In this document: piece by piece, positions 17,511 through 28,409 of the stretch
How the letters are laid out: every line of letters begins with the position of its first letter
How positions within the stretch are numbered: position 1 is the first letter of the stretch
Assembly: GCF_016722925.1 (NCBI RefSeq)
Contig: NZ_JAEQNC010000002.1
Location: 310,001-374,000 of the forward strand
Reading direction: 5' to 3'
Length of the DNA stretch: 64,000 bases
Origin: Phytoamicus setariae
GTDB lineage: Bacteria > Pseudomonadota > Alphaproteobacteria > Rhizobiales > Rhizobiaceae
Notes under the pieces: model-generated
Databases searched by the model: none
Told to the model about the DNA's origin: nothing
What the model saw: the letters and a program-made list of their open reading frames with translations, nothing else
Position numbers and translations under genes: made by a program

Positions 17511-18341
17511 TCAGGGTAACAGGTTGGCGAGCCGGACGAATTCCTCGACCGAAAGCGTTTCGGCACGGCGTTTCGGGTCGATGCCTGCTTTTTCCAGCAG
17601 GACCTCGCCGCCGACAGGCTTGAGGCTTTGCCGCAACATCTTCCGGCGTTGGCCGAATGCGGCAGCCGTGATCCGCTCCAGCTTGCCGAGGTCGCAGGGC
17701 AGGGGATTGGCACGGGGTTCCAGATGGACCACCGTCGATGTGACTTTGGGAGGCGGGGTGAAGGCTTGCGGCGGCAGGTCGAACATCATGTCGCAATGGG
17801 TCAGCCAGCCGCAAAGAACTCCCAGCCGTCCATAATGATCGTCATCGGCTTCGGCAACGATCCGTTCGCCGACCTCCTTCTGGAACATCAGCGTCAGCGA
17901 TTGCCAGAACGGCGGCCATGGTATGGTCAGCCAGTTGACCAGCAATTGCGTCCCGATGTTGTAGGGCAGATTGGCGACGATCTTGACCGGTTCGCCCGCT
18001 GGCGCCAGCGTGGAGAAGTCAATCGCCAGCGCGTCACCCTCGATGACCATCAGGCGTCCCGGATAATGAGCCGAAATTTCCGCGAGCGCAGGCAGGCAGC
18101 GCGGATCGCGCTCGATGGCGATCACTTTTTTGGCGCCGAGGGCCAGCAATGCGCGCGTCAGCCCGCCGGGCCCGGGGCCAACCTCGATGACGGTCGCATC
18201 GTCCAGCTTGCCGGCATTGCGGGCAACCTTCTGGGTGATGTTGAGATCGAGCAGAAAATTCTGACCAAGCGATTTCTTCGCATCCAGGCCGTGACGCGCA
18301 ATCACCTCGCGAAGCGGCGGCAGACCATCAAGCGCGGCCAT
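17511..18341 (-). CDS. rsmA: 16S rRNA dimethyladenosine transferase
   Basis: RsmA (KsgA) dimethylates two adjacent adenosines in helix 45 near the 3' end of 16S rRNA. The 276-residue protein has SAM motif [17 protein letters not shown], the catalytic motif [11 protein letters not shown] and the N-terminal signature [11 protein letters not shown]. Its start lies inside the end of pdxA (14-base overlap). The minus-strand order lptF-lptG-lptD-surA-pdxA-rsmA matches the widely conserved LPS/OMP cluster. Confidence 0.96.
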   Translation of the reverse strand: MAALDGLPPLREVIARHGLDAKKSLGQNFLLDLNITQKVARNAGKLDDATVIEVGPGPGGLTRALLALGAKKVIAIERDPRCLPALAEISAHYPGRLMVIEGDALAIDFSTLAPAGEPVKIVANLPYNIGTQLLVNWLTIPWPPFWQSLTLMFQKEVGERIVAEADDDHYGRLGVLCGWLTHCDMMFDLPPQAFTPPPKVTSTVVHLEPRANPLPCDLGKLERITAAAFGQRRKMLRQSLKPVGGEVLLEKAGIDPKRRAETLSVEEFVRLANLLP

Positions 18342-19362
18342 TTTGATCTCCTGCGCGCGCCATGGCGTCGGCCATCTTCAGGGCGGCTATCAGACTGGTC
18401 GGCTTCGCCTTGCCCGTACCCGCCAGTGAAAAAGCCGTGCCGTGATCCGGCGAGGTGCGGATGAAGGGCAAACCGAGCGTGACATTGACACCGTCGTCGA
18501 AGCCGAGCGCCTTGGCCGGTATCAGTGCCTGGTCGTGGTACATGCAGACGGCGACATCGTAGGTCTGTCGCGCTGCTTCATGAAACATCGTGTCTGCGGG
18601 CAACGGGCCGAATGCATCGATGCCGTCGGCCCTCAATCGCGCTATTGCAGGTGCAATCATCGCGGAATCCTCGTGCCCGAGTGCGCCGTCTTCGCCCGCG
18701 TGCGGGTTGAGTCCGGAAACCGCTATTCTCGGGCTTGCGATGCCAAATCGCACCGAAAGATCATGCGCGGCGATCCTGCAAGTTTGATAGATAAGGTCTT
18801 CGCTCAATGCGCCTGGCACTTCGCTGAGCGGGATATGAATGGTGACCGGAATGGTGCGCAGCAACGGGCTCGCAATCATCATGACAGGCAGGATGGCGGG
18901 CGAGCCGAACGCTTTGGCAGCAAGGTCGGCGAGAAACTCGGTATGCCCGGGGAACTTGAAGCCGGCTTCGTAGAGAACGGATTTGGCGATCGGGTTGGTC
19001 ACGACGGCAGACGTCTTGCCGGCGACGGTCAATTCGACTGCGTGCTCGATCGCGGCGATCGTGCCGATGGCCGAGCCGGCCCCCGGCTTTCCAACTTCGA
19101 CTGGAGAACCGGCAGAAATCCGGGTGAACGGCAGGCTGTCGGCAAATGCTGCAGCACAGCGTTCGGCGTCGGATTCAGTGGTGGATACCTCGATCCCCAA
19201 CATGCGCGCGCGCGCAGTGAGTACATCCGGATCGCCAATGTAGAGGAACGGCGGTATGAACTGCGTGGTTCTGGCAGCCCAAGCCATCAAGGCAATATCA
19301 GGGCCGATGCCGGCGGGGTCGCCCTGGGACAATGCAAGCGGTGGAAAGGCGTCTGCCACCAT
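18328..19362 (-). CDS. pdxA: 4-hydroxythreonine-4-phosphate dehydrogenase
   Basis: PdxA performs an NAD(P)-dependent oxidation in the deoxyxylulose-5-phosphate-dependent pyridoxal phosphate pathway. The 344-residue protein shows [16 protein letters not shown] at the N-terminus and the three metal-ligand histidines in [25 protein letters not shown] and [14 protein letters not shown]. It begins 2 bases after surA ends, and its 3' end overlaps rsmA. Pairing with surA and rsmA is conserved. Confidence 0.96.
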   Translation of the reverse strand: MVADAFPPLALSQGDPAGIGPDIALMAWAARTTQFIPPFLYIGDPDVLTARARMLGIEVSTTESDAERCAAAFADSLPFTRISAGSPVEVGKPGAGSAIGTIAAIEHAVELTVAGKTSAVVTNPIAKSVLYEAGFKFPGHTEFLADLAAKAFGSPAILPVMMIASPLLRTIPVTIHIPLSEVPGALSEDLIYQTCRIAAHDLSVRFGIASPRIAVSGLNPHAGEDGALGHEDSAMIAPAIARLRADGIDAFGPLPADTMFHEAARQTYDVAVCMYHDQALIPAKALGFDDGVNVTLGLPFIRTSPDHGTAFSLAGTGKAKPTSLIAALKMADAMARAGDQNGRA

Positions 19363-19364
19363 GA

Positions 19365-20312
19365 TCAGCGGAGGTCGATCTGGGCACGCTTGCGCAGTAT
19401 TTCCAGATACTTCTTGCTGTTGGGATCCTGTCCGTCCTTTTCGGCTTTCTGGAGATCCTCGGCCTGATAGACGATCTGGGCGGCAAAGTCGTCAGAGACT
19501 TCGCGCTTCTTGCAGACAGCGAGATATTCGACGCCTTTAGGGGTCACCTGGACTGCAGTGGTGCCGCCTTCGGGTGCGCTCTCGATATCCTTCTTCCAGG
19601 CATCGGGGAGCTGCGGCGCCAGCACGCGGCCAATGTTCAGGATCGACACATCATGCATTGTCGCGGCAAAAACCTTGGCCTGCTCGCAACCGGGATAGCG
19701 CTTGCGGGAGGCTTCGGCCTCGGACTTGCGCTTGCCGAGGATCTTGCCGCGCTTGGAATCCGGTACGACGAAAACCACCTGTTGCAGGAAGTATTCCGTG
19801 GTTGTCGGCTTCTTTCCGCCCTGATCCTTCAGCCGCGCGATGAAATCCGATGTGGAGAGGCCCGAACTGCCAAAGCGTGCCTGGACGGCGCGTGGCCAGC
19901 TCATCTGGACGCCGATGTAGCCCTTGAAGTGCTCGGCGCCGATGCCGGCCTGGCCGAGCAGCTTCGTCAACTGATCGGTGCTCATGTTGTTGTTCTTGGC
20001 GAAGCGCGCATATGCTCCATCGACATCATCGGTGCTGACGGAGTTGTTGGTGCGGATGATCTCCTCGCGCATCAGCACTTCGTTGACCAGTTCGTCACGT
20101 GCTAACTGTTGCAGGTTTCCCCGCGTCTGACGCAGCTTGAGAAAGTTGACGCGTTTGGCAACGTCGCCGCTCGTAAGCACGACGCCGTTGACAATCGCGC
20201 GGATCTGCGAGTTGCTGGCGGAGACGGCTGCCTGCGGCATCGCGACGGCAACCATCGCCAGCGATGCGACGGCGACGAACAGCGAACGCAAATTGGTCAT
20301 CCCGGACATCAT
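19365..20312 (-). CDS. SurA-like periplasmic chaperone/peptidylprolyl isomerase
   Basis: The 315-residue protein has a signal peptide (to about AVSAS) and a SurA N-terminal chaperone domain ([34 protein letters not shown]), then a weakly conserved parvulin-like part. It is shorter than E. coli SurA (about 430), as common in rhizobia with a single degenerate PPIase domain. Its place between lptD and pdxA supports a role in folding outer-membrane proteins such as LptD. AGAGG lies 7 bases before the ATG at 20312; a further in-frame ATG at 20300 is possible. Confidence 0.85.
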   Translation of the reverse strand: MMSGMTNLRSLFVAVASLAMVAVAMPQAAVSASNSQIRAIVNGVVLTSGDVAKRVNFLKLRQTRGNLQQLARDELVNEVLMREEIIRTNNSVSTDDVDGAYARFAKNNNMSTDQLTKLLGQAGIGAEHFKGYIGVQMSWPRAVQARFGSSGLSTSDFIARLKDQGGKKPTTTEYFLQQVVFVVPDSKRGKILGKRKSEAEASRKRYPGCEQAKVFAATMHDVSILNIGRVLAPQLPDAWKKDIESAPEGGTTAVQVTPKGVEYLAVCKKREVSDDFAAQIVYQAEDLQKAEKDGQDPNSKKYLEILRKRAQIDLR

Positions 20313-20394
20313 ACGCGAACCTCTTAAAATCTATCCATGACGTAGCAAGTACCTAAGGCATGTGGAATTGCACATTCCTTGCGGCAAAACAATG

Positions 20395-22743
20395 TCAATT
20401 GAAGGTGGGAAGAGTGGTTTCGCCGACGTTGATGTCTCCAAGCGTCCTGAAACTCAGGCGCGCGCCGATCTGCCAGTCATTCGCCGAGGTATCATAAATG
20501 TCTCGCTCCTGGGTAAAGGCGATCGAGAAGACCGTACAGGTATCGTCATAGGCAAACCCGACGCCGCGTCGGCTGATGACATTGTCATCGATATCCCAGG
20601 TCATGGAGCCATAGAGCGCAAAGTTCTGCTTGAGCTTGACAGCGCCTGTCGTCTGGATTTCGTTGCTGGTGGTCGGAAATCCATAGTCCGGCTGCGCGGC
20701 GATCTGCGAGTAAGTCACTTCCGACTGCAGCCAACTGCTGTTGTAGCCGACAGTCGAATCAGCCCGCTGTACCTTCATGCTCTTCTGGTCGACCCGGCCG
20801 CCGAGCGACAGGGACAAGCCATTGGGTATTTCAACTCCAGCCGCACCGACATAGTCGGAGCGAGTCGTTTCCAGGCCGGAATTGATGCCGACATTGACAA
20901 GGTCTGGGCTGGCGAAGGAGTTCTCGCCGGCAAGCTGGTAGGATTGCCCGAACACCCCGCGCACGGTGTAGCCATTATCGAAAGTGCCGGTATATCGGAC
21001 ACCCAGATTGGCGCGTGTGCCGCCTTCTACCCGGTCGAAACCGGAGAACTTGTCGCGATCAAAAAGCGTCGATGCATCGAAGACCAGGCTCTGGGCATCC
21101 TCGTTCGGAAGGCCGCCGGCCAGTTGCTCGTCGGGTCGCGCATAGACCTGTAGGACTGGTTCGAAGATATGGCTGGAATTGGCCGACGTCATCAGGATGG
21201 GGTAACGCGCCTCGATGCCGGCAGTCATCATGTAGCGGGTCGTGTCCGTACCCGTATAGTAATCGCCGGTATAGACCGAAGACGGCGAGTTGGTATCCAG
21301 ATGGAACCCGTCTCCACGCGCGGCAAGCAATGGTGTCAGCACCAGTCCACCCGGCACGATGAAGGTCCGCTTCCACTCCATTTCCGTGGTGAAACGGTTG
21401 GATGAGCCGGCGAGGCCGCGGAAACGCTCAGTCACGTGCCTGTTGTTGACCACGTCGTACGCATCCGTCGTCGTGCGCGTCAGACTGGTAAAGTTCATCG
21501 TCGCGCTCAGCTGGCCGCCGAGCACCGATTGAGGATGAATGTAGTTGTAATCCGTGACCGGATGGACGATCGCCTGCTTGTGTTCATCCGCGCTGCTCAG
21601 GGTCGCATCCTGGACGTCGAAGTAGAACGAGCGCATGTCGAAGGAGTTCCTGCGTCCAAGGCCAGACAGGTAAATCTGGTTGGTATGGATCGGGTCATCC
21701 GAATTGAACAACGAATAGGTGCGGGCGAAATTGTTGTCCGACTGCAGGAGCGCATCCCAGCCAAAAGTCCAGCGCGGATTGATCTTGAACTCCGCCTTGG
21801 ACGAAACGCCGTAACGCTGTGTGTTGTCGGCGTCCGACGTATTGGAGGTGAACTTGTTCGGGTTCATCTGGTCGATGCCGGCGATCTGCAACGTATGCAG
21901 GCCCTGCTTGAACTGTTGGCGGAACTCCGCGTTGATCAGCGCGCCCTGCGACGTGTAGCCAGTGATTGCCAGCGTCGCGTCCATATGCGGCGTGATCGTC
22001 TGGTAATAGGGAATGGTAAGCCCGAAGCCCAGGTTCTGGGACGAACTCATCTTCGGAAAGAGGAAGCCGGACTTCCGCTTCACGGTGGGATCGGGAACTT
22101 CGAGCACCGGAATATAGGCAATCGGCTTGCCGAACAGTTCGAAGCGCGCTTTTTCGAGGCGGACCGTATGCGTCGTGCCATTCTGAATGACGCGCTCTGC
22201 CTTCACTTGCCAAAGCGGCGGCTTTTCAGGATGCTGTTTGCAAGGTTCGCAGGCGGTATAGACGCCTTTCTCGAGAATCATCTCGTCGGCGTTGACCCGC
22301 CGTCCCTTGAGCGCGACCAGGCGCGTATTGTCGGTTGTTTCGATCCTGAGCGAGTTGATGAAACCGTTGGCGAAGTCGTCGGTTACATCCATCTTGTCTG
22401 CGTACAGACGATTGCCGCTGGGTTCGATCAGTTCGATCTCGCCAAGCGCCATCATGCGGCCCGTCTTCTGGTCGTACTCGACGCGCTTGGCGACCAGCTT
22501 GTAGCCGCCATAGTTGATCTGTACGCCGCCGACGGCAACGATCTTCTCGTTGTCACGGTCGTATATAAGTTCCTTGGACGTTAGCAAAAGCTTGGCGTCT
22601 TCGGGAATATTCGCTTCGGGTGCATAATCCGCTGTCTGTGCATGCGCAAGTTGGTATGCAGACGCAATTATCCCAAGCGACGCCACCCCCGTAAGAAGGG
22701 TCGCCCTCAGATTGCTTGCGAATTTGCGGTTGCTTACCGCCAC
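20395..22743 (-). CDS. lptD: LPS-assembly protein LptD
   Basis: LptD is the outer-membrane beta-barrel that inserts LPS into the outer leaflet. The 782-residue protein has a signal peptide ending LAHAQ, an OstA-type N-terminal domain (LLTSKELIYDRDNEKIVAVG, GQVQ-like GGVQINYGGYKLVAKRVEYD) and a large C-terminal barrel (PVLEVPDPTVKRKSGFLFP onward) that ends ETTLPTFN. The GTG start has a full AGGAGG 7 bases upstream and overlaps the lptG stop by one base. Confidence 0.95.
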   Translation of the reverse strand: MAVSNRKFASNLRATLLTGVASLGIIASAYQLAHAQTADYAPEANIPEDAKLLLTSKELIYDRDNEKIVAVGGVQINYGGYKLVAKRVEYDQKTGRMMALGEIELIEPSGNRLYADKMDVTDDFANGFINSLRIETTDNTRLVALKGRRVNADEMILEKGVYTACEPCKQHPEKPPLWQVKAERVIQNGTTHTVRLEKARFELFGKPIAYIPVLEVPDPTVKRKSGFLFPKMSSSQNLGFGLTIPYYQTITPHMDATLAITGYTSQGALINAEFRQQFKQGLHTLQIAGIDQMNPNKFTSNTSDADNTQRYGVSSKAEFKINPRWTFGWDALLQSDNNFARTYSLFNSDDPIHTNQIYLSGLGRRNSFDMRSFYFDVQDATLSSADEHKQAIVHPVTDYNYIHPQSVLGGQLSATMNFTSLTRTTTDAYDVVNNRHVTERFRGLAGSSNRFTTEMEWKRTFIVPGGLVLTPLLAARGDGFHLDTNSPSSVYTGDYYTGTDTTRYMMTAGIEARYPILMTSANSSHIFEPVLQVYARPDEQLAGGLPNEDAQSLVFDASTLFDRDKFSGFDRVEGGTRANLGVRYTGTFDNGYTVRGVFGQSYQLAGENSFASPDLVNVGINSGLETTRSDYVGAAGVEIPNGLSLSLGGRVDQKSMKVQRADSTVGYNSSWLQSEVTYSQIAAQPDYGFPTTSNEIQTTGAVKLKQNFALYGSMTWDIDDNVISRRGVGFAYDDTCTVFSIAFTQERDIYDTSANDWQIGARLSFRTLGDINVGETTLPTFN

Positions 22744-23831
22744 TAACCGTCCTCCTGATGCAGCAACAACGTCGTCCCAAGAAACATTGCGACCACGACT
22801 GGAATCCAGGCTGCAACGAACGGAGGAACAACACCGCTGCTCCCGAATGCTTTAATAAGCACGGTAGCCACATAAAGCACGAAGCCTGCGAAGACGCCAC
22901 CGAAAATCATGGACTGGGATTGGTTGAAGCGACTGAATTTTAACGACACTGTTGCCGAAATGAGAGTCATGGCGACCAGCAGGAACGGCATCGATATCAG
23001 CGAATGAAACTGTGTTTCGAGTGCGAATGTCGAGACGCCAAATGACCTGGCAGCTTCGATCTTCTGCGGAAGCCCGAGGAAACTAACGGTTTCAGGACGG
23101 GAGAGACGCTCCTGTACGAACTCTCGTTTCAGATTGGTACGGACTTGTACCGTATCAAGCGCTTCCGGAATCTCGCCTGGGCGCGTCACCTTGACCTCGT
23201 TAAGGAGCCAGTAACCATCTTTCAAACTTGCTGTGGCTGCGTCCTGTCGCAGGATGATTCGGCCCTCGGGCCCGAAGTGGATAAAGACGGCATCGCGAAG
23301 CAGGGTGCCGCCTTCATCCACGTTCATCGCACCGATGACGACGTCGTCGTCGGAGGTGATCTGGCGGAGCCACGGGATTGTCTGGTTTCGCCGGCCGAGT
23401 TGTTTGGCAGCCTTTGCGCTGGATTCGACCTGCTGGGCGACACGCATCCCTGCGGCGGCGATAGGGTTGAGCACGAACAGCGCGAGCAGGCCCGTTATCA
23501 TGGCGCCCGTCACAAACGGCATCATGAACTGCCACACGGAAATCCCCGCCGCACGGGTGACCACCATTTCCTGGCGCCGATTGAGCGTTACCAGCGTGGT
23601 TATCCCGGCGAGAAGCATGATGAACGGCACGGTCTGCTGCAGAATCAGCGGCATCCGCACGAGTGTCAGGTACAGGCTGTCGAGCAGCGTGAAGCCTGGT
23701 ACCGAGCCCCGCAGCGACGAGTTCTCGATGAAGTCGATCAGGAACACCAGACTGGCCACGCCGAGAAAGAACCAGAAGATGGTGGAGAGGTGCCGCTTGA
23801 GGAAATAGCGAAAGAGGGTACCCGTCATCAT
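22743..23831 (-). CDS. lptG: LPS export permease LptG
   Basis: LptG forms with LptF the inner-membrane part of the LptB2FG LPS extractor. The 362-residue protein has six membrane helices with a periplasmic beta-jellyroll domain between them (N-terminal GTLFRYFLKRHLSTIFWFFL; C-terminal VPPFVAAWIPVVVAMFLGTT). The chosen ATG at 23831 overlaps the lptF stop and has AAGGAGG 10 bases upstream; an earlier in-frame start is shadow. LptB is not in this window. Confidence 0.94.
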   Translation of the reverse strand: MMTGTLFRYFLKRHLSTIFWFFLGVASLVFLIDFIENSSLRGSVPGFTLLDSLYLTLVRMPLILQQTVPFIMLLAGITTLVTLNRRQEMVVTRAAGISVWQFMMPFVTGAMITGLLALFVLNPIAAAGMRVAQQVESSAKAAKQLGRRNQTIPWLRQITSDDDVVIGAMNVDEGGTLLRDAVFIHFGPEGRIILRQDAATASLKDGYWLLNEVKVTRPGEIPEALDTVQVRTNLKREFVQERLSRPETVSFLGLPQKIEAARSFGVSTFALETQFHSLISMPFLLVAMTLISATVSLKFSRFNQSQSMIFGGVFAGFVLYVATVLIKAFGSSGVVPPFVAAWIPVVVAMFLGTTLLLHQEDG

Positions 23832-24997
23832 TGTTGCAGGTCCTCCTTGCGGGGGGCGAGTTGGCGGATGCGGCCAACCAACCACTCGGAGAAATCGGCG
23901 ATCAGGCTGCGTTTTCCGAGGTGCCTGGAATTGCGGACGATGCCGGCAATCAGCAGCAGGTTCAGCCCTATCACGAACACGTAGAGCCACACGATCGCCG
24001 ACGCCGACGCTTCAATCCTGTTGGCCAGGAAAAACGCTCCCCAGCGTACGGCAAAGGCCACGCCCAGCGCGGGAATGAGAGGATGGATTGTGCGCTCGCG
24101 GTGGGAGTGTGCGCTTCCTGCGATCGCCAGCGAGATCAGTGCGAACGTCACCGGGAAAAACCAGTCGGTAAGGCGCCGATGCAGTTCGGCCCGATATTCC
24201 TGCGGCTTCTCCATATAGTCCGGGTCTTTCGGATTGGGATTGAAGAGGAAGGCGAGATCGCGATCGGTGGCGCGCAACTTTGCCTGGCCGCGGGTTTCTG
24301 AAAGCTCCGAGAGGTCAAAGGAATAGGAATCGAAATGGATGATGGATACCGAGCTGTCCAAAGCCTTGCGATGGATCTCGCCGTCCTTCATGATCAGCGT
24401 GCCGCCGCCCTCGTCGACAGCGCCTTCGCGCGCATAATAGAGCATCTCGAACCGGGGATCTCGCGAGTCCGCCACGAACAGGCCGCGCATGACTCGTCCC
24501 TTGAGGCGCTCGGATATCTGCACGTAAAGTCCGTCGTCGATTTTCCGGAACGCCTTCTCCTCGATCACGGACGACAGAAGGTCGGCATAGGTTGCCGCAA
24601 TCGTCTTGCGCATGCCGAGGCGGGATACGGGTTCGACGAAATTGTCGATTGTGAAGGACGCGACGCAAAGCAGGCTCGCAACGAGCAGCACCGGCTTGTA
24701 AATCGTCTTGCGCGCTGCTCCCGCCCCGTCGATGACCGCAAATTCCGAGTCATTGTTCATTGTCTGGAGCGTCTGGGTCGCGCCGATGATCAATGCGAAG
24801 GGCAGCACGACAGGAATGATTGTCGGCAGAATAAAGGTGGCAAGCATCGCGAACGAGCCGATCGACTGGCCGCTGTCCGTCACCAGGTTGATGCGCGACA
24901 GAACCTGTGTCGTCCAGATGATGGCGAGCACTGGTACCAGTGCCACCAGAAACATCCGGAAGACCCGGCGGAATATGTAGGATTCCAGCAATGTCAT
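23828..24997 (-). CDS. lptF: LPS export permease LptF
   Basis: This 389-residue partner of LptG starts MTLLESYIFRRVFRMFLVAL and shares the same six-helix plus jellyroll plan (ERLKGRVMRGLFVADSRDP; HRRLTDWFFPVTFALISLAI). It is first in the lptF-lptG-lptD-surA-pdxA-rsmA run, and every junction from here on overlaps or is closely spaced apart from an 82-base gap between lptD and surA. Its promoter should lie in the intergenic region shared with the divergent pepA. Confidence 0.94.
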   Translation of the reverse strand: MTLLESYIFRRVFRMFLVALVPVLAIIWTTQVLSRINLVTDSGQSIGSFAMLATFILPTIIPVVLPFALIIGATQTLQTMNNDSEFAVIDGAGAARKTIYKPVLLVASLLCVASFTIDNFVEPVSRLGMRKTIAATYADLLSSVIEEKAFRKIDDGLYVQISERLKGRVMRGLFVADSRDPRFEMLYYAREGAVDEGGGTLIMKDGEIHRKALDSSVSIIHFDSYSFDLSELSETRGQAKLRATDRDLAFLFNPNPKDPDYMEKPQEYRAELHRRLTDWFFPVTFALISLAIAGSAHSHRERTIHPLIPALGVAFAVRWGAFFLANRIEASASAIVWLYVFVIGLNLLLIAGIVRNSRHLGKRSLIADFSEWLVGRIRQLAPRKEDLQQ

Positions 24998-25355
24998 GCA
25001 GCATCCAAAAAATGGTTTTTCGCGCGGGTCAACGTATGGCAGCCGATTTGGCACTTTTGTCGGCGGCTTTCAAGCGGCCAGGCGATCAAGCTTGCCCGTG
25101 CACACGCTTTTGTTGCCAGCAAGGATTGCGAAACGCCTCGGTGGATAGGTCTCAAGACGTCCTGTAGGCCAGGGTAGTGAGCGAAATTGCGCGAAAACTG
25201 GAGGAAATTTTGCGATACTGTGTCATATTCAGAGAAAATGTTGAGATCCATCACGAAACTCGGAGCATTTGCGCAGCCATGTGCCATTTGCGCTTGCAAT
25301 CCAAAACTATTGATGCTGATTCACGTTAGAGTTTAGTGTCTTGCCGGGTGTCTTC
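24998..25355. other. Divergent intergenic region lptF / pepA
   Basis: This 358-base stretch separates divergent lptF and pepA and must hold both promoters. It is locally AT-richer near 25190-25260. I see no clear dyad, SOS box, RNA gene or conserved -35/-10 pair that I would assign with confidence. Confidence 0.5.
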
Positions 25356-26858
25356 ATGAAATCGCGTTTTGAATTTTCGTTCGTGCGTTCCGCAAAACAA
25401 ACTGCCGGAACCGCAGTCGTGCTGGCGGCTGCGGATAAGGACCAGATAACGATTGCGAACGCGGATCTGGTCGATCCGGCCGGAGCATTCAGCAAGGCAG
25501 CGCGGATTGCCAAATTCAAGGCTGCCAAGCACAGTCGCCTCGATCTCATTACACCAGCGGGCATAACCATGGACCGGCTGATCGGGATCGGATTGGGCAA
25601 AGCCGCGGATATGATCGGACACGACTGGCTGAAAGCGGGAGGCGTGGCGGCTGCGTCGCTAGATGGCTCCGACAAGGTCTGGATCTATCTGGATGTCCCC
25701 GGTTTCACCGTTACCGCCAAGGAAGTCGCGGATTTCGCGTTGGGTATGACGCTGCGGGCATATCGCTTTGACAAGTACAAGTCGGTCAAGACCGACGAGG
25801 AAAATCCGGGGCCCAAATCGCCCATAAAGGTGACGGTGGTGACGTCGGTCGCGACTGCCGCCAAAAGACAGTTCGAGGTTGTCTCAGCAGTCGCCGATGG
25901 CGTGACGCTGGCGCGCGATCTCGTCAACGAGCCGCCGAATGTCCTCGGTCCGTCGGAATTCGCGGCGAGAGCAAAAGAGCTGGAGGCGCTTGGCGTTGCG
26001 GTTGAGATCCTCACGGAAAAGGAAATGCGCAAGCTCGGCATGGGCGCGTTGCTGGGCGTATCCCAGGGTTCGGTGCGTCCGCCACGGCTTGTCGTGATGC
26101 AATGGATGGGTGCCAAGCCGAAGGACAAGAGCTATGCCTTTGTCGGCAAGGGCGTCGTATTCGACACAGGCGGCATTTCCATTAAGCCTGCTGCAGGCAT
26201 GGAGGAAATGAAAGGCGACATGGGTGGAGCGGCCGCCGTTACCGGCCTCATGCATGTGCTGGCCGCGCGCAAGGCCAAGGTCAATGCGATCGGAATTATC
26301 GGTCTGGTGGAAAACATGCCGGACGGTAATGCCCAGCGGCCCGGCGACATCGTGACCTCGATGTCGGGCCAGACCATCGAAATCATCAACACCGACGCCG
26401 AAGGTCGCCTCGTGCTCTGCGACGCGCTGTGGTATTGCAACGAACGCTTCAAGCCGGCCTTCATGATCAACCTTGCGACGCTTACCGGTGCGATCGGCGT
26501 GGCCTTAGGCTCCTATCATGCCGGTCTGTTCGCCAATGACGACATGCTTGCGACCAATCTTCTGATTGCCGGCATCAATGCCAATGAACGACTGTGGCGC
26601 ATGCCGCTTGGCCGCGAATATGATAAGATGATCGACAGCCGGTTTGCCGACATGAGGAATACCGGTGGGAGCCGCCAGGGCGGAGCGATTACCGCAGCGC
26701 AGTTCCTCAAGCGCTTTGTGGGTAATACGCCGTGGGCTCATCTTGATATTGCCTCGACGGCGATGGGCTCGCCGAGCGACGAGATCAATCAGTCCTGGGG
26801 GTCGGGATTTGGTGTGCGGCTGCTCGATGAACTGGTTCGAAGCAACTACGAAAACTGA
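25356..26858 (+). CDS. pepA: Leucyl aminopeptidase (M17)
   Basis: PepA is a cytosolic two-metal (Zn/Mn) aminopeptidase that removes N-terminal residues, and in some bacteria it also binds DNA. The 500-residue protein has the M17 signature [14 protein letters not shown] and metal-ligand segments [20 protein letters not shown] and [13 protein letters not shown] 25356 gives the typical length; a TTG five codons upstream is less likely. It is divergent from lptF and followed 11 bases later by holC, a common pairing. Confidence 0.95.
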   Translation: MKSRFEFSFVRSAKQTAGTAVVLAAADKDQITIANADLVDPAGAFSKAARIAKFKAAKHSRLDLITPAGITMDRLIGIGLGKAADMIGHDWLKAGGVAAASLDGSDKVWIYLDVPGFTVTAKEVADFALGMTLRAYRFDKYKSVKTDEENPGPKSPIKVTVVTSVATAAKRQFEVVSAVADGVTLARDLVNEPPNVLGPSEFAARAKELEALGVAVEILTEKEMRKLGMGALLGVSQGSVRPPRLVVMQWMGAKPKDKSYAFVGKGVVFDTGGISIKPAAGMEEMKGDMGGAAAVTGLMHVLAARKAKVNAIGIIGLVENMPDGNAQRPGDIVTSMSGQTIEIINTDAEGRLVLCDALWYCNERFKPAFMINLATLTGAIGVALGSYHAGLFANDDMLATNLLIAGINANERLWRMPLGREYDKMIDSRFADMRNTGGSRQGGAITAAQFLKRFVGNTPWAHLDIASTAMGSPSDEINQSWGSGFGVRLLDELVRSNYEN

Positions 26859-26869
26859 AGGAAACGGCC

Positions 26870-27316
26870 TTGGACATCCTGTTCTACCATCTGACGGAAA
26901 CGAAGATGGAAGATGCGCTTCCGGCGTTGCTGGAAAAGAGTGTCGAACGGAAGTGGCGCGTTGTCGTGCAGACGGTGGATCAGGACCGGAGCGCTGCCCT
27001 TGACGCGCATCTATGGACATGGCGTGCAGAGAGCTTTCTGCCTCACGGTACCGAAGGCGAAGCGCATGCCGACGCCCAGCCGGTCCTGATCACGACCACT
27101 GGCGCCAACGCCAATGCAGCCGCAGTCAGGTTTCTCGTCGATGGCGCCGAGCCGCCGGATCTGGCAGGCTACGAGCGAGTGGTGTTCATGTTCGATGGCT
27201 ATGACGAAGGCCAGCTTGGCCTTGCGCGCAGTCAGTGGAAAAAGTTGAAGGGCGAAGGTCATTCGCTCTCCTACTGGCAGCAAAACCCTGAAGGTCGTTG
27301 GGAAAAAAAGGCGTAG
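26870..27316 (+). CDS. holC: DNA polymerase III chi subunit
   Basis: Chi links the clamp loader to single-stranded DNA-binding protein. The 148-residue product begins MDILFYHLTETKMEDALPAL and has VFMFDGYDEGQL and the C-terminal WKKLKGEGHSLSYWQQ typical of HolC. The start is TTG, with GAAGGAAA 6-9 bases upstream, and this matches the family N-terminus. It directly follows pepA, as in many proteobacteria. Confidence 0.92.
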   Translation: MDILFYHLTETKMEDALPALLEKSVERKWRVVVQTVDQDRSAALDAHLWTWRAESFLPHGTEGEAHADAQPVLITTTGANANAAAVRFLVDGAEPPDLAGYERVVFMFDGYDEGQLGLARSQWKKLKGEGHSLSYWQQNPEGRWEKKA

Positions 27317-27322
27317 CTCTCC

Positions 27323-27796
27323 ATGCTCGTACGGCCTTTCCGTCCCGACGATGCCGAGCGCCTTGCCACTATCTTCTATCGATCGGTGCGCGAGGCGGCG
27401 CTACGGGGCTACTCCGAGGAGCAAGTCGCTGCTTGGGCGCCCAAGGTTCCGCGAGCCTATGTTTATAGGCGCCGTGCGGATGGCGGCAACATTCTGCTGG
27501 TCGCGGTCGATGAGAATGACAATCCCATTGCCTATGGCCACCTCGAGCGGTCCGGCCACATCTTTCATCTCTTCTGCATTCCCGAACACGTCGGCACGGG
27601 CGCCGTGTCGAAGCTTTATGACGCATTGGAGGCGGAGGCGCGCAGGTGCAATATCGAGCGGCTTTTCGTGGAGGCAAGCGAACTGGCCCGGCCGGTCTTC
27701 GCGCACAAGGGTTTTGCACTTATTCGCCGCCACGACTTCACCTATCGCAAGGTGAAGATTCACAATTACATCATGGAAAAGATCCTGCGCGCGTAA
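27323..27796 (+). CDS. GNAT family N-acetyltransferase
   Basis: This 157-residue protein has a GNAT fold: N-terminal VRPFRPDDAERLATIFYRSV, acetyl-CoA-binding region HVGTGAVSKLYDALEAEA (a variant of the Q/RxxGxG/A loop), and C-terminal ARPVFAHKGFALIRRHDFTY. It resembles putative acetyltransferases often annotated YafP-like. The substrate is unknown. It starts 6 bases after holC and is probably cotranscribed. Confidence 0.85.
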   Translation: MLVRPFRPDDAERLATIFYRSVREAALRGYSEEQVAAWAPKVPRAYVYRRRADGGNILLVAVDENDNPIAYGHLERSGHIFHLFCIPEHVGTGAVSKLYDALEAEARRCNIERLFVEASELARPVFAHKGFALIRRHDFTYRKVKIHNYIMEKILRA

Positions 27797-27815
27797 GTGC
27801 CGGAGTTGCGGGGGA

Positions 27816-28409
27816 TCAGTCCAGCGTCACCGTGTCCTTGTTGCGCGGGCGCATGATGTAGGTCTTGTCGTAATGATAGGTGGTCACGCCGGTAACCGGC
27901 GCCAGCAATTTCGAAAATGGCGTATCGAGCTCGTACGTTGCCCGTACTGCAATCAACTGGACACCGACTTCAGCAATCTCCTTGGGAATTGCCACCGGCG
28001 AGGCAGTGTTCTTGAGCAGCGCTGCGGTATTGTAGCCCTTCGACCAGTTGACCTTTGCCGACAGGTCGCTGGCGATATCCACGACCGCCAGTTCGATTTT
28101 CAGCTTTGCCGAATCGAAAGGCTGCATGATCGTGGCCGTGCCGGCAACAATCGCGCCGACGTTGGTGGATGTCCAGGACGACTGCTGGGAGACCATGTCC
28201 CCCAATGTGCTGACAACGAGGTTCACCCTGCGCGAGACCATCAGGGCCTGTCCGATGTCGACCGTTCCTGCGAGTAGTGCAATCAGGATCGGGAAGATAA
28301 GCACGAACTCGATTGCCGATACGCCCCGCTGGTCCGCGGGAAGGGCGCGTGCCGCTGTCCTGAAACCGCCGAAATCAACTTTCGTCATCTTGCGCAATCG
28401 ATTCCGCAT
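27816..28409 (-). CDS. TadE-like pilus/secretion-associated protein
   Basis: The 197-residue protein has one N-terminal membrane helix in a TadE signature (RGVSAIEFVLIFPILIALLA) and an extracytoplasmic domain. TadE/TadF pseudopilins are processed prepilin-like components of Flp/Tad pili. Its ATG overlaps the stop of the upstream TadE-like gene (ATGA), so the two are coupled. No prepilin peptidase, TadA ATPase or Flp pilin is nearby, so it is an orphan pair. Confidence 0.82.
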   Translation of the reverse strand: MRNRLRKMTKVDFGGFRTAARALPADQRGVSAIEFVLIFPILIALLAGTVDIGQALMVSRRVNLVVSTLGDMVSQQSSWTSTNVGAIVAGTATIMQPFDSAKLKIELAVVDIASDLSAKVNWSKGYNTAALLKNTASPVAIPKEIAEVGVQLIAVRATYELDTPFSKLLAPVTGVTTYHYDKTYIMRPRNKDTVTLD